Assembly (NCBI RefSeq): GCF_051846935.1
Contig: NZ_JBPYCS010000002.1
Span: forward strand, 62,001 to 126,000
Direction of reading: 5' to 3'
DNA: 64,000 nucleotides
Source: JBPYCR01 sp051846935
GTDB lineage: Bacteria; Bacillota; Bacilli; Bacillales; Amphibacillaceae
Shown here piece after piece: positions 55,186-63,151 of the stretch. Numbering within the stretch: the stretch's first letter is position 1; each line of letters opens with the position of its first letter. The position numbers and the translations under genes are program-made. The notes below the pieces were generated by a model. It made no database searches. It saw nothing but the letters and a program-made list of their open reading frames with translations, and had not been told where the DNA came from.

Positions 55186-55557
55186 AATAAGCGATGAAGC
55201 TTGCGTTCTGAAAAACATAAATAAGGTACAAAAGATGAAGGCTGTGACAACGGCCTACTCGATATGTAAAGGAATGCAGTTTAAACTGAATTCCTTTTGA
55301 CATTTTAATAAGAAATCCGAATAATGCTTCTACACAAAACATGTTATACAGTGTGTTGTTCATCGCTTTTATTTTTAGTTCAAGTGGGCGCTTTTTCGCG
55401 GGCATCGCCTCATCTTTTATAGCTCTCATTCGTGACCGCTATAAAGATTTTCGAACGCATGCTTTTCCCGCCAGTGTCGCTACCTTCCGTTACAATCAAC
55501 TAGATTTGAGCATTCATATCTCTATGATTAGTAAATGATTTCAAAAAAACTGAAAGC
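55186..55557. other. Intergenic stretch with a family C core
   Basis: No convincing gene. CATGCTTTTCCCGC at 55458-55471 repeats the core of the 32411 and 41709 repeats and is followed by CAGTGTCGCTACCTTCCG. Short ORFs here lack ribosome sites. Confidence 0.35.
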
Positions 55558-55616
55558 AAAAAGAGCACCTTTTCGTAGGATTAAAGTAACATATACTAAC
55601 CTACAGAGGTACTCTT
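55558..55616 (-). terminator. Terminator after ampS
   Basis: On the minus strand AGAGTACC-TCT-GTAGG pairs with CCTAC-GAAAA-GGTGCTCT and is followed by TTTTT. About 100 bp past the aminopeptidase stop. Confidence 0.65.
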
Positions 55617-55713
55617 ATGTTTAAACAGGATACATAGATGTTGAGCCAGATTTTGGATTTTTCGTATATCGCCTCGTATGTACGTATGAGGCCATTCAGA
55701 AGTGCATTCGGTT

Positions 55714-56952
55714 TTAGCTTATATCGAATGCCCATGTTCCGTTACGAAATACAGCTTCTATCGTTCCATCCGTCTTCACACCGTCAATTGATAACTTATT
55801 TGATCCAATCATAAAATCAACATGAACAAGGCTGTCATTGACTCCATGGGCATCTAATTCTTTTTCATTCAATGATGCTCCGCCCTCCAAGTTCGTCGGA
55901 TATGCTTTACCTAACGCTATATGACACGATGCATTTTCATCAAACAACGTGTTATAAAATATTAAGCCAGATTGGGAAATCGGTGACTCATCTGGAACTA
56001 ACGCTACCTCTCCAAGGCGGCGTGCGCCTTCATCAGTCTCTAGCAAGTGCTTTAACGTCTCTTCCCCTTGCTCCGCTTTAAAATCAATCACTTTTCCATC
56101 TTTAAAGGTTAAGCTAAAGCGGTCAATTACGCTACCGCCATAATTTAATGGCTTCGTACTTGCGACCGTGCCGTTCACTTGGTATTTATGCGGAACAGTA
56201 AACACTTCTTCTGTTGGCATATTCGGATTAAATGGAATACCCTTTTCGGATTGTGCAGAACCGCCCTTCCATATATGGCCTTTTGGCAAGCCGATCTCCA
56301 AGTCCGTTCCTGGCCCTTTGAATATTAATTTGTCATAATTACGTTCATTTAATGCTTCTCTCGCTATTTTCAATGTATTGTTAAGCGTTTCCCAAGCAGC
56401 AATTGGGTCATCTTGATCCACGCGAACAATTTTCGCAATCGCCTGCCATAGCTTTTCAATAGCACCTTCTCTCGAATCGTCCGGAAAAATCTTTTGAGCC
56501 CAATCCCCAGTTGGAATTGAAATAATCGACCACGTAATTTTATCGTTCATAATATAGCGGCGGAAATTTGTTAATGCTTGGGCAGCAGCTTTATTTGCTG
56601 TTGCAATTCGATTTGGATCAATATTTTCCAGCAAATCTGGATTCGTTGAACGTATCGACAATACCGCCCCACCGTTAGTAGCAAATGATTCTTGCATCTT
56701 CACACTCCACTCTGGATAGGTAGCGAACACTTCTTCTGCTGCATGCTCATACTTTAATAATGTTAATTCATCGTCTACCCAGCTTACGTGCACATCTTTT
56801 GCACCTAATTCATACGCCTTCCGTACAACGATTCGAGTGAAATCAGCTCCTTCTATCGGTGCATTAATTAATAGCGCTTGGCCTTTTTGTAAATTAACGC
56901 CTGTACGCAAAGCTAACTCCGCATATTTCTCTTTTGTTTTTTGATCAATCAT
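55714..56952 (-). CDS. ampS: Aminopeptidase, M29 family
   Basis: A 412-residue metallo-aminopeptidase of the thermophilic aminopeptidase (M29) family, like AmpS/PepS. Family regions include VNLQKGQALLINAPIEGADF, HVSWVDDELTLLKYEHA, KGPGTDLEIGLPKGHIWKGG, EEVFTVPHKYQVNGTVASTK and the metal-site C-terminus NDSLVHVDFMIGSNKLSIDG. It is cytosolic and acts on N-terminal residues of peptides. ATG 56952 follows GGAGGCG. The thioesterase gene lies 38 bp upstream, so an operon is likely. Confidence 0.95.
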   Translation of the reverse strand: MIDQKTKEKYAELALRTGVNLQKGQALLINAPIEGADFTRIVVRKAYELGAKDVHVSWVDDELTLLKYEHAAEEVFATYPEWSVKMQESFATNGGAVLSIRSTNPDLLENIDPNRIATANKAAAQALTNFRRYIMNDKITWSIISIPTGDWAQKIFPDDSREGAIEKLWQAIAKIVRVDQDDPIAAWETLNNTLKIAREALNERNYDKLIFKGPGTDLEIGLPKGHIWKGGSAQSEKGIPFNPNMPTEEVFTVPHKYQVNGTVASTKPLNYGGSVIDRFSLTFKDGKVIDFKAEQGEETLKHLLETDEGARRLGEVALVPDESPISQSGLIFYNTLFDENASCHIALGKAYPTNLEGGASLNEKELDAHGVNDSLVHVDFMIGSNKLSIDGVKTDGTIEAVFRNGTWAFDIS

Positions 56953-56990
56953 TTTGTCGCCTCCATTACTTTTAAACTACTAAAGATTTG

Positions 56991-57512
56991 TTACCTTTCG
57001 GAATCCCACGGAAAATCGGTGCCGAACGTTGCTGCCATCTTTTTAGATTGCTTTCTTCTTTCGTTTCGATGTTTTGCTCGAATTGGTGCACCTTCGTGTA
57101 GCATTTTTTCTATTTCGGAAACCGGATAAACAGATGGTACCTGTGTCGGCTTGCCTGCATCATCAATCGCAACAAAAGTTAAGAAAGCTGTGGAGCATAC
57201 TTTGCGATCGCCCGTCAGTAGGTCCTCCGTTACCGCTTTTACAAAAACCTCCATAGATGTGTGATGTGTCCACGTCACAAACGCCTCTACACAAATGGAG
57301 TCGCCTTCTTTAACAGGCTCCAAAAAATCAACAGAATCCGTTGAAGCTGTTACGACCGTTTTTCTCGCATGTCGTGCAGCGGCTATTGCAGCAACATCAT
57401 CTATGTGCGCCATAAGTCTTCCACCAAAGAGTGTGCCATGTGTATTGGCATCTGGTGGTAATACGTGAGCCGTTTTTACGGTTAGCGAATTAGAACAAGG
57501 TTTTCTTTCCAT
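56991..57512 (-). CDS. ykhA: Acyl-CoA thioesterase, YkhA family
   Basis: A 173-residue hotdog-fold thioesterase hydrolysing acyl-CoAs. Catalytic region HVLPPDANTHGTLFGGRLMA with the Asn/Asp cluster, then DSVDFLEPVKEGDSICVEAF, TWTHHTSMEVFVKAVTEDL and TAFLTFVAIDDAGKP. The C-terminus is basic. ATG 57512 follows TTAAGGAGGA. Cardiolipin synthase lies 72 bp upstream on the same strand. Confidence 0.93.
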   Translation of the reverse strand: MERKPCSNSLTVKTAHVLPPDANTHGTLFGGRLMAHIDDVAAIAAARHARKTVVTASTDSVDFLEPVKEGDSICVEAFVTWTHHTSMEVFVKAVTEDLLTGDRKVCSTAFLTFVAIDDAGKPTQVPSVYPVSEIEKMLHEGAPIRAKHRNERRKQSKKMAATFGTDFPWDSER

Positions 57513-57584
57513 ATGTCATTCCTCCTTAATTGTAAAGGTGCTTTATACGTCCATTGCTTTTAAGAACGGCGTTTTTTCATCAAT

Positions 57585-59036
57585 TTAAAGAATCGGTGAC
57601 AGCAAACGCGAGATTGACTCTCTGAACCGAATACCTAACGAGCGTTTTTTATACAGCTCCTTTGTCATCTGCGTTGATAGTGTAATGTCCTGTTGGAACA
57701 CTTTAACAAGCTCTTTAGCAATATCTTTATCATATAAAAAGGCATTTACTTCAAAGTTAAGCCGGAAGCTTCGCACATCAATATTTGTCGTTCCAACAGA
57801 TGAAACATTTCCATCAACGACAATTGTCTTCGCATGTAGGAAACCGTTTTGGTACAAATAAACTTCTGCTCCTTCGTTTAATAACTCTCCTATGTACGAT
57901 AAAGTAGCCCAATACACGAAAGGATGATCTGGTTTATTTGGGATCATAATTTTAATTTTAACGCCGGACAGTGCCGCAATTCTAAGAGCATCCATTAAAC
58001 TTTCATCGGGAATAAAGTATGGTGTCTGAATATATACATATTCCTTTGCCGTCAAGATCATTTTTATGTATCCATATTTAATTTGTTCCCAATCGGAATC
58101 TGGCCCACTGGAAACAATTTGCACACCAACATCTCCTGCTGCTTTCCCTACGTAAAATCGTTCTTCATATGGGATATGATTCCTTGAAGCTTGGTTCCAA
58201 TCCAATATAAAACGCGTTTGCATATTACGAACGGCATCCCCAGAAATACGTAAATGCGTGTCTCGCCAATACCCAAACCGTTCATTTTTACCTAAGTATT
58301 CATCTCCAATATTGAAGCCACCAATGTAGCCGATTTGTCCATCGATAATCGCAAGCTTGCGGTGGTTACGGAAGTTAATTTTAAAATTTACTTTCGGTAT
58401 TTTCGGTGGAAAAAATGCATCGACGTGAATTCCTTCTGCCTTTAAACGCTGTATGTACTTTCTACTTAGTAAGCGCGAGCCCATATCATCATACAGCAGA
58501 CGAACTTCAACCCCTTCATGAGCTTTTTTTATAAGGACATCGGCAATTCGAGTACCGAGCTGATCGTGTCTAATAATATAATATAATAAATGAATATGGT
58601 CTTTCGCTTGTTCTAAATCCGTAATTAATGAAGAAAACTTAGCAACTCCATCTGTAAAAATATCTACTTCATTATCTTGCGTATAAATTGCATCGTTGTT
58701 TTTTAAATGCAAATAATACAAGTCCTTATATTGCATTAATACATCTTGTTTAAAATAAACCGTTTTCTCTTCTAATGTTCGTAACTGAGCTTGAACTTCT
58801 TTTAACACACCGAGTCTACTTTTCGTATCCCATGTAAAAATGCGTTTATGACTTAACTTCCTGCCAAAAATCAAATATAAAATAAAACCAAGAATGGGAA
58901 TAAAAAAAAGTACCATTAACCATGCCCAAGTTGAGCTAGGGTTTTTTCGTTCTAAAAAGATAATCGTAAAAGCCAACACAAAGTTAAAAATCATAATAAG
59001 ACTAATCAAATATGGTATTAATTGAGCTGCCTGCAT
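57585..59036 (-). CDS. cls: Cardiolipin synthase
   Basis: A 483-residue membrane PLD-superfamily enzyme that joins two phosphatidylglycerols into cardiolipin. Two N-terminal helices (5-27 and 38-60), then HKD motif 1 in NFRNHRKLAIIDGQIGYIGG and motif 2 in GFLHAKTIVVDGNVSSVGT, both complete. The start is ATG 59036, with AAGGAG upstream; the ATG at 59054 overlaps that site. It may form a unit with ykhA and ampS. Confidence 0.95.
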   Translation of the reverse strand: MQAAQLIPYLISLIMIFNFVLAFTIIFLERKNPSSTWAWLMVLFFIPILGFILYLIFGRKLSHKRIFTWDTKSRLGVLKEVQAQLRTLEEKTVYFKQDVLMQYKDLYYLHLKNNDAIYTQDNEVDIFTDGVAKFSSLITDLEQAKDHIHLLYYIIRHDQLGTRIADVLIKKAHEGVEVRLLYDDMGSRLLSRKYIQRLKAEGIHVDAFFPPKIPKVNFKINFRNHRKLAIIDGQIGYIGGFNIGDEYLGKNERFGYWRDTHLRISGDAVRNMQTRFILDWNQASRNHIPYEERFYVGKAAGDVGVQIVSSGPDSDWEQIKYGYIKMILTAKEYVYIQTPYFIPDESLMDALRIAALSGVKIKIMIPNKPDHPFVYWATLSYIGELLNEGAEVYLYQNGFLHAKTIVVDGNVSSVGTTNIDVRSFRLNFEVNAFLYDKDIAKELVKVFQQDITLSTQMTKELYKKRSLGIRFRESISRLLSPIL

Positions 59037-59302
59037 GTAACAACACTCCTTCATTCAACCGAACAACTAACCCGAAAGAAATAAGACTTAATAGCTTTCT
59101 GTAAAAAAAGCATGATACAGATACTTTATCATACCCTTATCGAGCCAACTAAAACAAAACTGTTTCTACTAACTAATATAGCATAGAACGAAATCGTTCG
59201 ATAACTTCCGAAACTGCTTTTGAACGACAAAATCAGACTATTTGCTGAATATTTCAGATAATGATATATTTGACCATATGATGAAATGGAGGACGTATTC
59301 AA

Positions 59303-59821
59303 TTGAAAAAAGTATTTGCTATTCTAACTAGTTTACTGTTCGTTTTTTCTATGCAAAGCTATGTACAGGCAGAAGATCGGGCAGCAGCATCGAGCACTTT
59401 TGAAATGTCCGCAGCAATGAAGGACACACTTGCAATTTCTCTTATTTTAATTGTGACACTGCTATCTTGGATATTAGCCAAAAACTATAATAAGAGCCGG
59501 CACAATCCGGCAAGCTTTGATCCGGCCATCGGTATTGAAGAAAAGGCGCAAGCGCAAGGAGATATACGTGCGAGCAAAGCAAGCGAACAAGCCGTTAAAA
59601 GCACGCCTGTAACGACGATTTCGTCACCTCCAGCTAAACAGTCAGGAACCCTAGCCATTTCAGCAACAGAGCAAGGGAAAACAAACAAGGAGCTTATAAA
59701 GGCGAATGAGGCACCAAAGCAGGAAAAGAAAAGCGGTGTAAATTTATTTACGATTATCGCCCTTGTTTTACTAATTGGCAGTGCCTTTCTTAAAGGACCG
59801 AATCAAGATAGCAAAAAATAA
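59303..59821 (+). CDS. Hypothetical protein with signal peptide and two membrane segments
   Basis: A 172-residue protein that I do not recognise. An N-terminal signal peptide (MKKVFAILTSLLFVFSMQSY, cleavage likely near VQA-ED), a first hydrophobic segment at about 41-60 (DTLAISLILIVTLLSWILA), a low-complexity Ala/Lys/Ser/Glu linker (70-145), and a C-terminal helix (NLFTIIALVLLIGSAFL). The start is TTG 59303, with GGAGG 10 nt upstream. It stands alone, divergent from cls, with its own terminator. It may be a membrane-anchored spacer or spore/cell-envelope protein, but nothing in sequence settles this. Confidence 0.78.
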   Translation: MKKVFAILTSLLFVFSMQSYVQAEDRAAASSTFEMSAAMKDTLAISLILIVTLLSWILAKNYNKSRHNPASFDPAIGIEEKAQAQGDIRASKASEQAVKSTPVTTISSPPAKQSGTLAISATEQGKTNKELIKANEAPKQEKKSGVNLFTIIALVLLIGSAFLKGPNQDSKK

Positions 59822-59883
59822 GCATACTCACTAGGCACAATCATGTAACTTTCTATTTTGAGTTAAAAATGAACGAATGAAAA

Positions 59884-59922
59884 TGGGTTCGGTTATCAAA
59901 GAAGATAATCGAACCCAATTTG
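59884..59922 (+). terminator. Hairpin terminator after the 59303 gene
   Basis: TGGGTTCGGTTATC and GATAATCGAACCCA form a near-perfect stem followed by ATTTGTTTG. It could also serve the convergent methionine gamma-lyase gene. Confidence 0.65.
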
Positions 59923-60031
59923 TTTGCTTATCCAATGCGTTTTAAAGCACAAATTAATTGCACATATATTATTGCTGAAGCAAATCATATGTACTACATT
60001 CATGTGGACTTAATTTTCATACAAACGATTT

Positions 60032-61216
60032 TTATAGTTTATTTAACGCTTGCTCTAAATCTTCCCAAATATCTTCCCATGCCTCTAGTCCGACAGAAAG
60101 ACGAATTAACTGATCGGTTATTCCCATAAGCAGACGCTCGTTTTCTGGAATTACTGCATGTGTCATTGTTGCCGGATGTTCGATTAAGGTTTCTGCATCG
60201 CCTAAACTGACCGCTACTTTTAGAAATGCTAAATCATTTAACAATGCTTGAGCTGCTTCTTTCGTGCCACCAATTTCAAAAGCGATCACACCACCGCCAC
60301 GCTTCATCTGCTTTTTAGCAATCGGATAATTCGGATGATTTGTATCATGTGGATAATAAATAGCCTTTATTTTTGGATGCTTGCGCAGCTTTTCAAATAT
60401 TCTCTCTGCATTATCGCTATGGCGATCCATGCGTAGTGGCAATGTTTTCATTCCTCTAAGCAAAAGCCAAGCGTCAAAAGGCCCTATTACGCCACCGATA
60501 TCCTTTTGTGTAGTTGCAGCAACTTCGTCTAAAAACTCTCTTTTACCAACTGCCAACCCAGCGATTACATCCCCATGACCGTTTAAGTACTTCGTTGCAC
60601 TATGAACAACTACATCGCAGCCTAATTCTAGTGGACGTTGTAAATATGGCGAGGAAAATGTGTTGTCCACTACTACAGGTATGTTATATTCTTTAGCTAC
60701 CTCTGCGACCATTTGTAAATCAATTAACTTCATTGTCGGATTAATCGGTGTCTCCACATAAATACAAGACGTTTCTGGCTTAATTTGCGCGCGTATTTCT
60801 TCCTTTGTATCCATCGAAATAAAATCAAAGGACATATTATACTTTTCCTTCATCATCGTCAAAAGTCCAAATGTACATCCATAAATGCCCGATGAACATA
60901 AAATATGATCGTTAGCCTTCGTTAATGCGATTAATACAGCTGAGATCGCACCCATTCCAGAGCTAAATGCAAGTCCACGCTCTCCGTTTTCCATTGCAGC
61001 GATGCGCTTTTCCAATACAGTTACTGTTGGATTGCCAATTCTAGAATAAATATATCCTTCCTCTTCACCAGCAAATCGGCGCTCACCTTGTTGCGCCGAT
61101 TCAAATTCATATGTAGATGTTTGAAATAGTGGCGTTGAAATACTTCCGTGCATACCTTTAGCATTATAGCCTTCATGTATAGCAGTAGTTTCAAATCGTT
61201 TGTTATCGTTTCCCAT
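60032..61216 (-). CDS. megL: Methionine gamma-lyase-type PLP enzyme
   Basis: A 394-residue Cys/Met metabolism PLP enzyme. PLP lysine in VVHSATKYLNGHGDVIAGL; the motif SSGIYGCTFGLL holds the cysteine that distinguishes methionine gamma-lyase from cystathionine lyases; TPLFQTSTYEF and YSRIGNPTV are also family hallmarks. The reaction cleaves methionine to methanethiol, 2-oxobutyrate and ammonia. ATG 61216 follows AGGGAGGA. No S-box precedes it. Cystathionine gamma-lyase activity is the alternative reading. Confidence 0.85.
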   Translation of the reverse strand: MGNDNKRFETTAIHEGYNAKGMHGSISTPLFQTSTYEFESAQQGERRFAGEEEGYIYSRIGNPTVTVLEKRIAAMENGERGLAFSSGMGAISAVLIALTKANDHILCSSGIYGCTFGLLTMMKEKYNMSFDFISMDTKEEIRAQIKPETSCIYVETPINPTMKLIDLQMVAEVAKEYNIPVVVDNTFSSPYLQRPLELGCDVVVHSATKYLNGHGDVIAGLAVGKREFLDEVAATTQKDIGGVIGPFDAWLLLRGMKTLPLRMDRHSDNAERIFEKLRKHPKIKAIYYPHDTNHPNYPIAKKQMKRGGGVIAFEIGGTKEAAQALLNDLAFLKVAVSLGDAETLIEHPATMTHAVIPENERLLMGITDQLIRLSVGLEAWEDIWEDLEQALNKL

Positions 61217-61428
61217 GCTTAATCCTCCCTGTAAAAATTGTTTATCTAACTTTTAATCCATTATAAAGGATTCGCGATTGACTTGAAAGCGAAGCTTCTT
61301 TACTGATTGAGTCTCGTTTTTATCGTTCTTATTTCAATACGTTAAAAAGCTTCTATTGATCACATCTACTTCCATTTTACGCGGTCTTGATTATGTACAA
61401 TTGTTATTGCAAGACGATTACGAAAGAC

Positions 61429-61691
61429 GTATGAGTAAAATGTTTGTGGGGGAACAGATGCACGAATCTAATTAGATAATATGTGATCAATTTTACTTCG
61501 AACGATATACACATGAATAACACCGTTGATTTTCACTGCAGGTGGATGCTTTCCGCGGGCACGGCTTCAGCCTCCTCGGAAAGCGTAGTGTATATCTACT
61601 GCGGTCGGTAGGAATCAATACTAATAGTAACGAATACAAAGAGAGTTTTTTTAACTTCTTAAAATAACACCCACAAATACTTGACTCAATC
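61429..61691 (-). mobile_element. MITE copy 5 (263 bp, inverted)
   Basis: Begins GTATGAGTAAAATGTTTG and ends CAAATACTTGACTCAATC, inverted relative to the other four, with the perfect 9-bp repeat ACGAAAGAC at 61420-61428 and 61692-61700. The inner hairpin is complete. The element is inserted in a minus-strand ORF and its GATTGA end gives that ORF an Asp codon and a stop. Confidence 0.92.
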
Positions 61692-61853
61692 ACGAAAGAC
61701 GCGGTAATTGCTTTTACGTATAATCCCTTCTAAAATTGTATATGTTTCATGCAACCGTTGATTTTCAATATATTTTTGTTGAAAAATCCTTGCTTGACGA
61801 AACAATTGCCGTACACCGAAGGAATTAATTCGCAGCGCGCTTTTAATCGTCAC
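61686..61853 (-). pseudogene. Small ORF interrupted by MITE copy 5
   Basis: Reads VTIKSALRINSFGVRQLFRQ, then ARIFQQKYIENQRLHETYTI, then LEGIIRKSNYRVFRD and stop, with stop and last Asp codon supplied by the MITE end. If the MITE and one copy of its 9-bp duplication are removed, the frame continues with NRLAITIVHNQDRVKWK and stops at 61366. The protein-like helical composition favours a real small gene, but the start (GTG 61853) has no ribosome site and I recognise no family. It may simply be an open frame. Confidence 0.35.
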
Positions 61854-61887
61854 GAACTGTACTTTTATTGGAAAAGAGGGAAACATC

Positions 61888-62796
61888 ATGACAAGTAATA
61901 GCAAATCAGGGATTATATATGCATTGGCTGCTTATATATTATGGGGGTTCCTCCCTATTTATTGGAAGCTCGTGAATAACGTTCCAGCAGATACCGTATT
62001 AGCGCACCGTATTATTTGGTCTTTTGTACTTATGATGGCCGTAATTCTACTTTTACGAAAAGGATCTTCATTCTTGCAGACGTGCAAGCAATTAATCGCT
62101 GATCGAAAAAAATTAATTAGCATCCTATCAGCATCCTTTATCATTAGCTTTAATTGGCTAATTTTTATTTGGGCGGTTAACAGTGATCATGTCATTCAAG
62201 CAAGCCTCGGCTATTATATTAATCCGCTCGTTAGTATTTTACTCGGTATTATTGTGCTAAAAGAAAGGCTGACGAGAAGGCAATTATTTTCTATAATTCT
62301 TGCAAGTATCGGCGTTTTAAATTTAACAATTAGTTTCGGTGTTTTCCCGTGGGTTTCCCTTCTACTCGCTATAACATTCGCTTTATACGGCCTTTTTAAA
62401 AAAATGGTTAATCTTAGCTCCCTCTTTGGCCTTGCAATTGAAACAATGATTGTTATGCCGATTGCACTTATTTATGTATTGTTTTTTTCTAGTGGGTCAA
62501 CACCCGCTCATACAGCGGATTCTTTAACCGTACTATTGTTAATTGGTACGGGGGTAGCAACAGCTGTACCGCTCCTTTTATTTGGAAGCGCTGTGCGTAC
62601 GATTCCGTTGTCAATGGTCGGGTTTTTGCAATATATTGCGCCAACAATAATGTTACTTCTCGGTGTGTTCTTGTACGGAGAAACCTTTTCACAAGCGCAT
62701 CTCCTTTCATTTATTTTTATATGGATTGCCCTCTTTCTTTATATGGGCAGTTCTTTAAGGCACCGTCCTATTCGTAAAGAAAAACAGCAACATTGA
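61888..62796 (+). CDS. rarD: EamA/RarD family transporter
   Basis: A 302-residue drug/metabolite transporter with ten predicted helices. The opening SGIIYALAAYILWGFLPIYW and LAHRIIWSFVLMM are typical of RarD, and the second half has PLSMVGFLQYIAPTIMLLLG. RarD proteins were named for chloramphenicol sensitivity; their natural substrates are unsettled. ATG 61888 follows GAGGGAAACATC. Confidence 0.9.
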   Translation: MTSNSKSGIIYALAAYILWGFLPIYWKLVNNVPADTVLAHRIIWSFVLMMAVILLLRKGSSFLQTCKQLIADRKKLISILSASFIISFNWLIFIWAVNSDHVIQASLGYYINPLVSILLGIIVLKERLTRRQLFSIILASIGVLNLTISFGVFPWVSLLLAITFALYGLFKKMVNLSSLFGLAIETMIVMPIALIYVLFFSSGSTPAHTADSLTVLLLIGTGVATAVPLLLFGSAVRTIPLSMVGFLQYIAPTIMLLLGVFLYGETFSQAHLLSFIFIWIALFLYMGSSLRHRPIRKEKQQH

Positions 62797-62813
62797 ATTT
62801 TTCAAATCTTTTG

Positions 62814-62842
62814 TTGACAAATGTATTTTCTTCATGTAACAT
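62814..62842 (+). promoter_or_regulatory. Predicted sigma-A promoter for metY
   Basis: TTGACA (62814-62819), 17 bp, TAACAT (62837-62842), located about 25 bp before the SAM riboswitch. A perfect -35 and acceptable -10. Confidence 0.7.
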
Positions 62843-62864
62843 ACATTTTAATCTAATAGTTATA

Positions 62865-62985
62865 TCTCTTATCAAGAGCGGCGGAGGGAATAGGCCCGAT
62901 GAAGCCCAGCAACCTAAAAGCATTTCGATATGCTTTTGATGGTGCCAAATCCTACAGGTCATCTCTTGATCTGGAAGATAAGAGG
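62865..62985 (+). promoter_or_regulatory. SAM-I (S-box) riboswitch
   Basis: Outer stem CTCTTATC/GATAAGAG; inner conserved boxes AGAGCGGCGGAGGGA, GGCCCGATGAAGCCC, AGCAACC and GGTGCCAAATCC in the S-box order. SAM binding favours the terminator at 63005. It controls the downstream metY-type gene, so expression rises when SAM is low. Confidence 0.95.
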
Positions 62986-63004
62986 AGGAACGGTAGCATT
63001 TAAC

Positions 63005-63032
63005 GCCCTCTTCTTATGAAGAGGGCTTTTTG
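63005..63032 (+). terminator. Riboswitch terminator
   Basis: GCCCTCTTC-TTAT-GAAGAGGGC followed by TTTTT, 20 nt past the S-box aptamer. This is the expression platform. Confidence 0.92.
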
Positions 63033-63151
63033 TATCCCTACCCCTTCTCAATCCAGATTCCTGCTTCAAAGCATACGTGCGTTCAGCGCACTACGTGCAA
63101 ATCTCACAAGGCGGTTAAATGGCCGGCTTAAAAATCCAAGGAGGAATTATT

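Noticed and set aside
55341..55538. 65-residue plus-strand ORF after recQ
   Set aside because: It runs through a family C repeat core and lacks a ribosome site.
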